Below the pieces are notes generated by a model that did not search any database, was not told the origin of the DNA, and saw nothing but the letters and a program-made list of their open reading frames with translations. This document shows positions 58,501-64,000 of a stretch of DNA of 64,000 nt, piece by piece. Each line of letters opens with the position of its first letter. The first letter of the stretch is position 1. The stretch is from Pseudoalteromonas sp. SMS1 (lineage in GTDB: Bacteria; Pseudomonadota; Gammaproteobacteria; Enterobacterales; Alteromonadaceae). The translations under genes were made by a program, and so were the position numbers. The stretch lies in NCBI RefSeq assembly GCF_021530565.1, contig NZ_JAKGBI010000001.1, forward strand, positions 406,588 through 470,587. The letters run 5' to 3'.

Positions 58501-61500
58501 ATGAAGAGCGCGTGACGCGTTGGCGCCAACTGCACCAATTTGGCCCGAAACATCATATCGCTCTGAAGGTCAAAGCCCGTCAACCACTCATTCGCTTCGA
58601 TTTCACTGAGCCTTTGCAGTTGCTCCTGCTCGTCATAGGCCTGCAAATCCTCTTGTGTGATCGCAACCTGACCTTCAGGTAAAATAACTTGAATTGGCTG
58701 CCCTTGCTTCTTGTGATAACAGGTCCGCAAGACTTCGTGCCTGTTAACAAGCGCATTTAGCGCGGCGTGCAATGCGCCAACGTTCAAATCCCCAGACAAC
58801 ATCAATGCCATGGGCATATTATATTGACTGCTGTTTTTCTCTAACTGGTCAATGAACCAGAGTCTTTGTTGAGAAAATGAAAGTGCAAGATCCGTCTCTC
58901 TCAAACAATGAGGAATTCGCTTAAAGTCTTTGCGCTCCATCGCATCAATGTGCTTGGCCATTTTATGCAACGTTCGACAATCAAAAAATTCACTCACCGT
59001 AATGGGTTTGTTAAACAACTTCGTGATGTCACTGACCACTCGTGTCGCAATGAGCGAGTGCCCGCCCAGCGCAAAAAAGTCATCACTTGGTGATAATTGC
59101 TCTATGTTTAACGCCCGACGCCAAATATCAGCCAGCATCACTTCTGTGGGGCTGGAGAATACACCCGTTGAAGACACGTTATTTTGCGGTTTTGTAAGCT
59201 GCTTGCGATTAACTTTACCATTCGCTGACAGGGGTAAACTCGCCAAGGTAACTACTGCTGAAGGGATCATGTAGTGAGGTAACTTAGCTTGCAAATAAGT
59301 TTGCAGTACTTGGCTCTCTACCTCATTGTCTAATACAACATAAGCAACCAACTGAGCCTGGTGCGCTTCCTCCCAAACGTGTGCCACACAAGCAGAAACC
59401 GCAGAATGTCCAAGCAGTTGCTGCTCTATTTCACCGAGCTCAATTCGATAACCACGAATCTTTACTTGGTCATCCATACGGCTGATAAATGCAATGTTAC
59501 CGTCAGGCAGTAACCTTGCTCTGTCGCCTGTACGATATAGCCTTTCACCAGCTACAAATGGGCTATCAATAAAACGCGCATCCGTCATTTCGGGCTGGTT
59601 CAAATAGCCTTTAGCAACGCGCGTACCACCAATGTAGATTTCACCTGGGACACCTATCGGCGTAAGGTCCATATGCTGATCTAAAACGTACACAGACGTA
59701 TTGGGTAAAGCAGTCCCTATTGGGATTTCTGTTTCAAGCGTTGCGATATTGGCACTGACGTCATAACACACAGCCCCCACTACCGTCTCAGTGGGGCCAT
59801 AATGGTTGTAGATCTGTGCGTTGACAAAACAAGTTTGCATCTGCTTGGCAATCGACACATCAAACCGCTCACCACCAATCACGAACACATGTTCTGAACT
59901 TGATTGAGACACGGTGAGTAGCGGCAATACGCCTTGAATATGCGAGGGTGTCAGTCGAATAAAGTGTCCGCTCATTTCAGGGTCAGATAATAACGCTGCC
60001 AACTTAGTGAGTTCATCTCCTGCACTGACTAAGTTCACACAACCACCACGCATCAATGGCACATATAACCCCGGAATACTCAAATCAAACGTCGTCGCCG
60101 TCGCAACCAGTGAACCGTTGCCACGATAATGCTTTTGTGCGGATATCTGGCAATAATCTAAAAGCCCTTGCTGAGTGACTTCTACTCCCTTTGGCGTACC
60201 AGTTGAACCGGATGTATACAAAATGTAGGCGATATCCGAAGGAGAAATTTCTACCCTAGGATTGTCCTCTTGATACTCGCAGAGCCACTGTATATCGTGC
60301 TCTGCTTCATCGATAAAGAACGTATCAACACCACCAATGGCGGTTAACTCATGGCTTTTTGCCTGTAAAACAACCTCAATTTGTGCGTCTTTCACAATGC
60401 GATTAATACGTTCAATATCATGGCCAGTCGGCAACACCACATAGGTCACACCAAGCTTTTGTACTGCCAACAGCGCAATAGAAAATGCGATCGAGCGCTC
60501 CAGATACAGGCCGACACACTCACCTTGTTCAACCCCAGATTCATCCAAAGCCCAAGCCAATTTATTCGCTTGTCTGTTCAAAACCTCATAAGTTAGCGAC
60601 AACTCATCGCAACATACTGCAATGGCATGGGGTGTTTTTTCGACCTGTTCTTCAATTTGACGAACAAGACAAGATTGCGTGTCATACGTCAATGATTCCC
60701 CTTGCCCTTGCTGTAATAACGCTGCTTTTTCTATTGCTGGTACCATTTCAATGTGACGAAGTTGGCAGCTAGGTGTCTTGCAAATCGTATCTAACACCGC
60801 GTTTAAGGCTGAGGCCATACGTGCAATCGTCGCACGTTTAAATAAAGATTTTTTAAAGGTCCATTCGAGTAACAGCGCACCTTCTCGCTCTGTACCAGTC
60901 AAATCTAAATCAAAATGTACTTGAGTCGGCAACGTATCGTCATATGGCCTAATCGTGACATGAGGCAACACCAACTCACCCGATGCAAAATTTTGTAATA
61001 CAAACTTTATTTGGCAAAGCGGGTTGTACGCGCTGGAACGCTCAGGATTAACCGCTTCAACTACAGCATCAAAAGGAACCTGTTGATGCTCGTACGCTGC
61101 CAACGTATTTGATTTGACCTGCGCGAGCAAAGCATCGAATGTGTCAATGCCGTCAGTGTTAATTCGATTGACTAAGGTGTTGACAAACAAACCAATAATT
61201 AACTCAAATGATTTATGCTCGCGTCCAGCAATCGGCGTCCCGATCACAATGTCTGTTTCACCGCTGAAGCGCGACAAAACGAGCGCAAAAGCCGTTTCTA
61301 ACAGCATAAATAACGTCACTTGATGCGCACTGGCTAGCGCATTCAATTGCGCTAGCTGCGTGGGATTTATTTGCTGAGTGTATACCTCACCTTCATGCCG
61401 TTGCTTTACTGGACGCGGAAAATCTAAAGGTAGGCTGTGTACATCAGGTATGCCGTCTAAATATGTTTGCCAGTAGGCAACTGAACTTTTATATTCTCCA

Positions 61501-64000
61501 TGTTCAAATCGCGTTCTCTGCGTATGCGCATAGTCAACATATTGCATTTCAAGTTCAGGAAGTTCACACTTTTCACCCGTTAGGTAACTGCTGTAAAACG
61601 TTGTGAATTCGCGAATTAGCAGAGACAAAGACCATCCATCCGTCGCAATGTGATGCATCGTCCACACAAGTACGGTGTTTTGCGCCGACTTTTTAACAAG
61701 CATGACGCGTAGTGGCATATCTTTAGATAAATCAAATACACATTCTGCTTGTTTCGCAACTAACTCGTTGATGGCCTGATTTTGCTGCGCAGGCGTTTCA
61801 GTAGACAGATCCACGATTTCAAGTGGCAGTGCAATCTCAGGATGTATCACGCATAACACTTGATCATTGGCGTGTGTGTACGTCGTACGAAGAACTTCAT
61901 GGCGAGCAACCAACGCTTGCAGCGCTTTGCGCACCGCGTCTAACTGCAGCCCCCCTTGCAGTTCAATTGCCTCGCTAATATTGTACTCAGGAGAGCCGCC
62001 CTGAAGATGATCCAAAAACCACAGTCTCTGTTGCGCATAAGAAGCGTTCATTGCCGTATTACGGTCTGCGGTTTCAACGGTATCCGTCTGAACGTGTTCT
62101 ATTTGCTCAATATATGAGGCAAATGATCGTAGGCTGACGTGCTCAAAAACCGCCTTGATAGGCACTCTTTTGCCAATAACGGCTTCTAATTCACTCACAA
62201 GACGCGTTGCTAATAAAGAATGACCGCCCAACTCAAAAAAGTTGGCTGTCATACTAATTTTTTCCTCATCTAGCACGAGTAATCTAGCCACTAGTTCACG
62301 GATTTTTCCCTCAAGTTGTGTATTTGCTTCAACAAACGTGCCTTGTACCTCAGCTAATTCTGGCTCCGGCAGCGCTTCGCGGTTTATTTTCCCTGTCGAC
62401 GTTAATGGCCAGTTTGTGAGTGGCACCAAAGCAGCCGGGATCATGTATTTAGGTAGATTTGCAGTGAGTTTATCTTGCAGCTGAGCAATCAGATTTGACA
62501 TGCTATTGGCGAGGTGAGACGCTGACACACACACATAAGCAATGAGCTGCTTTAAGTCTGTACTGCTCGTCTTTAGCAGCACCAGCGCAGATTCCACCTC
62601 TTCACATTCGACGAGCACATGCTCGATTTCACCCAGCTCGATTCGATAACCTCTTAACTTTATTTGATTATCAGCTCGACCAATATAATCAAGTTCACCC
62701 GTGTCATTGTAACGGACCAAATCTCCCGTTTTATAGAAAATGCCATCTCCGCTAACTGGATGGCGAATAAAACGTTCTTCAGTCATTTTTTGTTGGTTTA
62801 GATATCCCAGAGCAACACCGTCGCCCCCCGTCAATAGCTCACCAATGCCACCTTGTGGTGTTAAGCTGCCATCTCTGGCCACCACAATCAATTCACTTCC
62901 ATTTAGTACAGAACCAATTGGTAATGCAGGCGCGTTTGAAGGTGTTTGATAAACGCCTCTTGGTACTTCATAAAAGCTGGTAAAAGTTGTGTTTTCGGTG
63001 GGACCATACACGTTGACCAAAGTAACATCAGGCAACGCAGATAACATTCTTGCTGCAGCTTGCTTGTCTGCCACTTCTCCACCAAACAAAATACGTTTTA
63101 AAGCGGGCAGCTTGGGTTTAGTGTGACTCCATTGGTTAAATAAACCTGTGGTCATAAACAAGGTGTCTACTTGATTGTCTGCCAGTAATTCGTTCATCAC
63201 AGGCAAATCAATTTGTTGCTCAGGGTAGAAAATACACCGACCGCCATTTAATAGTGGCCCCCACAGTTCAAAAGTTGCAGCATCAAAAGAAATGGAAGCA
63301 AAGTGAACAACGCGAGAATGCTCATTCAGTTCACAATAATTAGGCGAACGCACCAACCTACACACACCACGATGCGGGGTTACGACACCTTTGGGTTTAC
63401 CAGTAGTTCCAGATGTGTAGTTAACATACGCAGGCGTATCAGGTGAGACCACTTGCGAGACGTATGCCTTGTTGCACTCACTCACGTCGACATCATCTAG
63501 ATTAATCACGTCATTGGCGATATTGGAAACGCATATAGCCGTGTCACCAATAGATAAAACGGTATTCAATGCAGCGTCTTGTATGATCAATGCAATGCGA
63601 GAAGCTGGATAAGTAGGGTCGAGTGGCACATAAGCAGCACCGGTCTTCAATATGGCGAGTATTGCCACCATCATTTGCGGACAGCGAGGAATACACACAC
63701 CGATAAGCGAGCCAGGTTCCACCCCCATAGCAGAGATGGTATGTGCTAGCGCATTCGCTCTCTCATTCAATTGCTTATACGTTAATGTCTCGCCACGATA
63801 GCTTATCGCAACATGATTAGGGAATAAGTCAACTTGATGCTCAAATAACTTGTGAATACTTTGCGTAGGCACCTGATACGCGCCTTGATAACGGCCTAGG
63901 GTCAGTAATGCTTGTTGCTCATCGCTTTCCAGCATCGGGATTTGTGCCAGTGTCTGCGTCGCCTCTGCCATGCCCATCTCATGGACCACGTTTGTAAAGT
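52566..64000 (-). CDS. NRPS subunit 1, four modules visible, 5' end beyond the window (nrps1)
   Basis: The frame is open to the right edge; the first visible residues are the last part of a condensation domain, so the gene starts outside. Order: (C)-A-T, C-A-T, C-A-T, C-A-T. Carrier serine codons are 62217-62219, 59055-59057, 55917-55919 and 52755-52757; the last carrier has GGNS instead of GGHS. Codes: module 1 DAFFLGVTFK (Ile/Val); module 2 DLPRVGHVGK (Asp-like); module 3 DSKDLGVVDK, one change from the Glu code DAKDLGVVDK; module 4 DLPRVGHVGK (Asp-like). There is no E domain. The C-terminus ends in NMEETEW, an acidic docking-type tail that would meet the TubC domain of nrps2. Because a C domain precedes module 1, this is not the first module of the pathway unless that domain is a lipid-loading starter C, which cannot be judged from the few residues visible. 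Confidence 0.93.
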   Translation of the reverse strand, partial: FTNVVHEMGMAEATQTLAQIPMLESDEQQALLTLGRYQGAYQVPTQSIHKLFEHQVDLFPNHVAISYRGETLTYKQLNERANALAHTISAMGVEPGSLIGVCIPRCPQMMVAILAILKTGAAYVPLDPTYPASRIALIIQDAALNTVLSIGDTAICVSNIANDVINLDDVDVSECNKAYVSQVVSPDTPAYVNYTSGTTGKPKGVVTPHRGVCRLVRSPNYCELNEHSRVVHFASISFDAATFELWGPLLNGGRCIFYPEQQIDLPVMNELLADNQVDTLFMTTGLFNQWSHTKPKLPALKRILFGGEVADKQAAARMLSALPDVTLVNVYGPTENTTFTSFYEVPRGVYQTPSNAPALPIGSVLNGSELIVVARDGSLTPQGGIGELLTGGDGVALGYLNQQKMTEERFIRHPVSGDGIFYKTGDLVRYNDTGELDYIGRADNQIKLRGYRIELGEIEHVLVECEEVESALVLLKTSSTDLKQLIAYVCVSASHLANSMSNLIAQLQDKLTANLPKYMIPAALVPLTNWPLTSTGKINREALPEPELAEVQGTFVEANTQLEGKIRELVARLLVLDEEKISMTANFFELGGHSLLATRLVSELEAVIGKRVPIKAVFEHVSLRSFASYIEQIEHVQTDTVETADRNTAMNASYAQQRLWFLDHLQGGSPEYNISEAIELQGGLQLDAVRKALQALVARHEVLRTTYTHANDQVLCVIHPEIALPLEIVDLSTETPAQQNQAINELVAKQAECVFDLSKDMPLRVMLVKKSAQNTVLVWTMHHIATDGWSLSLLIREFTTFYSSYLTGEKCELPELEMQYVDYAHTQRTRFEHGEYKSSVAYWQTYLDGIPDVHSLPLDFPRPVKQRHEGEVYTQQINPTQLAQLNALASAHQVTLFMLLETAFALVLSRFSGETDIVIGTPIAGREHKSFELIIGLFVNTLVNRINTDGIDTFDALLAQVKSNTLAAYEHQQVPFDAVVEAVNPERSSAYNPLCQIKFVLQNFASGELVLPHVTIRPYDDTLPTQVHFDLDLTGTEREGALLLEWTFKKSLFKRATIARMASALNAVLDTICKTPSCQLRHIEMVPAIEKAALLQQGQGESLTYDTQSCLVRQIEEQVEKTPHAIAVCCDELSLTYEVLNRQANKLAWALDESGVEQGECVGLYLERSIAFSIALLAVQKLGVTYVVLPTGHDIERINRIVKDAQIEVVLQAKSHELTAIGGVDTFFIDEAEHDIQWLCEYQEDNPRVEISPSDIAYILYTSGSTGTPKGVEVTQQGLLDYCQISAQKHYRGNGSLVATATTFDLSIPGLYVPLMRGGCVNLVSAGDELTKLAALLSDPEMSGHFIRLTPSHIQGVLPLLTVSQSSSEHVFVIGGERFDVSIAKQMQTCFVNAQIYNHYGPTETVVGAVCYDVSANIATLETEIPIGTALPNTSVYVLDQHMDLTPIGVPGEIYIGGTRVAKGYLNQPEMTDARFIDSPFVAGERLYRTGDRARLLPDGNIAFISRMDDQVKIRGYRIELGEIEQQLLGHSAVSACVAHVWEEAHQAQLVAYVVLDNEVESQVLQTYLQAKLPHYMIPSAVVTLASLPLSANGKVNRKQLTKPQNNVSSTGVFSSPTEVMLADIWRRALNIEQLSPSDDFFALGGHSLIATRVVSDITKLFNKPITVSEFFDCRTLHKMAKHIDAMERKDFKRIPHCLRETDLALSFSQQRLWFIDQLEKNSSQYNMPMALMLSGDLNVGALHAALNALVNRHEVLRTCYHKKQGQPIQVILPEGQVAITQEDLQAYDEQEQLQRLSEIEANEWLTGFDLQSDMMFRAKLVQLAPTRHALFITLHHIASDGWSNGILVKEFAHLYQCFHSGTDSQLAPLPIQYADYAMWQRQQLNAHELDKQLSYWSSQLAELPIVHGLPLDKPRPQQQQFDAQSYDVCLSEAVLQRLQQFALDNGATLFMLLEVLFAAVVARFSNEDDIVIGTPISGRNHKDVEPLIGLFVNTLLLRTDLSDNPSFVDLLQQSKETSLAAYAHQDVPFDMLVDKLNPDRQLNHAALFQILFSMRNNEQVSLSLPALTIEDIPAQQELSKFDLQLSATESKQGLELSWRYATSIFERTTITRLSDAYNALLSACVEDPQAPVKSIPLISEAAHENIVAWELGQQVPCTTLLHHAFEQQAEAAPQRIALSDGSMALDYHTVNKMANQLAHYLCAQNVKPEDKIALLLNRSCMSIVCILAILKAGAAYVPIDTASPNELTEQIVADSDSVLLLCDADISLAVSVNRVNVKDLDLSTFPADNPLSVEVDATQLAYVIYTSGSSGKPKGVMVEHASLANLAANLGPKGIDHTIFGGCFALSATYAFDSSIKALVQLAHGAEIYVLSDHQKMNISALKHLLLTHERSITVMDCTPSLLEVWLGQGLGEYLPNLLIGGEAISDALWQRLVKWQAATGKKALNVYGPTECTVDTTWALIKGQKAVIGRPLNNVRIYVLDAHMQRVPVGVSGELYIGGAGIARGYINNAQLTQQQFVIDPFNSHSRLYKTGDKVRWSESGCLEFIGRIDNQVKIRGYRIELAHIEQQLLCVKKVTDAVVHVLDIQGSQQIVAYVVLDSHEQNIQGIEQSLARHLPSYMLPSAIIAIQKIPLTRNGKVDYDALPLPDYDFSAIALLPAQTPTEKALAGIWKNTLGVEEVGRNSGFFELGGHSIMAIKLVSDIASELGKTVTVRDVFENQQLEAFASYLDTLRVEYQQHISAVSKDEPLVLSYAQQRIWFIDQLEGGSAQYNISMPVKLVGELHVPGLQRALSELVKRHEILRTVYLQNDEGTYQFVTSHYDVPLVVEDISALTASAKQAALRQAVNSETEQAFDLSSDMMIRARLIKLNEGEHALVFTIHHIATDGWSNSLLLNDFANLYQQQVAGEKSVTLPEMPIQYADFAFWQRTYFSDEHLTQQLNYWKQQLASLPTLHTLPTDKRRPAQQQLGAQKHLEVIDRELLDSLQKLATGYDTTLFTVIHTAFSILLGRLSGEDDIVIGSPIAGRNLSDIQNVSGCFINTLVLRTSLAEHQTFEAFLQHCKAVNLDAMSHQDLPFDLLVDELNPERSLSHAPVFQILLSMQNYEQQTIELPELRLQKLIEQDVKSKFDIQLVVGETEGQLEFTWVYATALFNAQTMTRFAAALTSILQQVAQDVEFNIRSFPLFDDVSRSQTGVRELANRARTLIDYIEAQVLLTPNNIAVRDAQTTLTYHQLNEHSNRLASALLAHGVSPEQKVGVCLARSTELLIALLAVQKIAATYVMLSIGAEQQRLEGIIEDAEIQVVLHDGQSGSSLPHKVTLIEISNEALRTGNFSKHAAENPEVERNTAHSAYILYTSGSTGKPKGVEISQLGLNDYCQLSSKHHYPGDGSVVASAPVFDLTIPGLYVPLLNGGCVHLLKEGNELNDLALFLAEHDDSSLLIRLTPSHVQGLLPLIEHQIFIAQHVFVIGGERFAPDLAKRLQAQFAHSQIINHYGPTETVVGAMSFDVTSHEAVIETEIPIGKPLPNTEVMILDTSGARVPTGVPGELCIASPRVAKGYLNRPQLNQSVFVNNPYVKDAHSPYARMYRTGDKVRELADGNIAFMGRLDRQVKVRGFRVELAEIELQISAYRDVEQAAVKVFEEVENTILASYLVVKNEFDERAFMAFLKHRLPSYMIPTSVQVIDAMPLNNNGKVNLHALARPQNVIAQFTPPETDIEHRLVSIWQDVLQRETVSITANFFDLGGNSLLGTRVINAVQKEFDIELPLRSLFEQSDIRSIATLVEALTIKKRSIQMALAEEQQNMEETEW
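52905..54390 (-). other. Asp-like adenylation domain, copy 4 of 5 (nrps1 module 4)
   Basis: Code DLPRVGHVGK from FDLTIPGLY, RLTPSH, FVIGGE and NHYGPTETVVG; A2 region reads YVMLSIGAEQQRL. The preceding C domain is of the FQILLSMQN type, like that before copy 3. It also has a short insertion before YRTGDK. Confidence 0.7.
59200..60680 (-). other. Asp-like adenylation domain, copy 5 of 5 (nrps1 module 2)
   Basis: Code DLPRVGHVGK from FDLSIPGLY, RLTPSH, FVIGGE and NHYGPTETVVG; A2 region reads YVVLPTGHDIERI. It is preceded by a C domain with the QIKFVLQN signature shared with copies 1 and 2. Confidence 0.7.

Noticed and set aside
4889..64000. Siderophore biosynthesis cluster
   Set aside because: Hydroxy-Asp potential is suggestive, but no TonB-dependent receptor, ferric reductase or Fur-box-like site was seen in the window; left open as only a possibility.
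12079..64000. Dual condensation/epimerization domains
   Set aside because: No extended HHxxxxGD motif was seen near the start of the C domains, and dedicated E domains are present instead.

Overview
The window looks like a chromosomal segment of a marine gammaproteobacterium, probably Pseudoalteromonas or a close Alteromonadales relative. This is inferred from moderately AT-rich DNA with very AT-rich intergenic stretches, a NudB whose sequence resembles the E. coli enzyme, a secreted M6 protease, a short Lys/Asn-rich peptide with a GG leader, and the style of the NRPS modules. No rRNA, tRNA, CRISPR array or insertion sequence was seen.

Left flank (1-4888): on the minus strand are an M6-family secreted metalloprotease cut by the left edge and a small exported TPR-like protein. 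An AT-rich spacer follows, holding an apparent stand-alone plus-strand small RNA with promoter and terminator (about 2721-2905). Next come nudB (plus) and a SAM methyltransferase (minus), which converge. Last is a 46-residue peptide gene (4394-4534, minus) with a strong ribosome binding site and a GG leader, absent from simple ORF calls because of its size.

Main region (4889-64000): one minus-strand, tightly packed operon read from right to left. It consists of four giant NRPS genes (nrps1, cut by the right edge, then nrps2, nrps3 and nrps4), a MacA-like membrane-fusion protein, a LolD/MacB-type ATPase, a duplicated FtsX/MacB permease, a SyrP-like Fe(II)/2-oxoglutarate oxygenase and a CmlA-like diiron beta-hydroxylase. 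Junctions are 4-8 nt overlaps or gaps under 10 nt, except 52 nt before the last gene. Fifteen modules are visible (4+3+4+4). There are three epimerization domains, each followed by a D-specific-type condensation domain, and one terminal thioesterase.

Reading the ten pocket positions of each A domain by eye gives this order: Ile/Val - Asp-like - Glu - Asp-like | Asn - hydrophobic (D) - unassigned | Asp-like - Asp-like (D) - Ile/Val (D) - unassigned, Thr-clade backbone | Asp-like - odd A domain lacking Asp235 - hydrophobic - hydrophobic - TE. The five Asp-like domains share one non-standard code, DLPRVGHVGK, and a divergent A2 motif. With two different classes of beta-hydroxylase in the operon, the product is predicted to be a long, acidic, probably hydroxylated peptide. 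It may be a lipopeptide, but the initiation module lies beyond the right edge. I do not recognise the product. No regulator, PPTase, MbtH-like protein or TonB receptor lies in the window.
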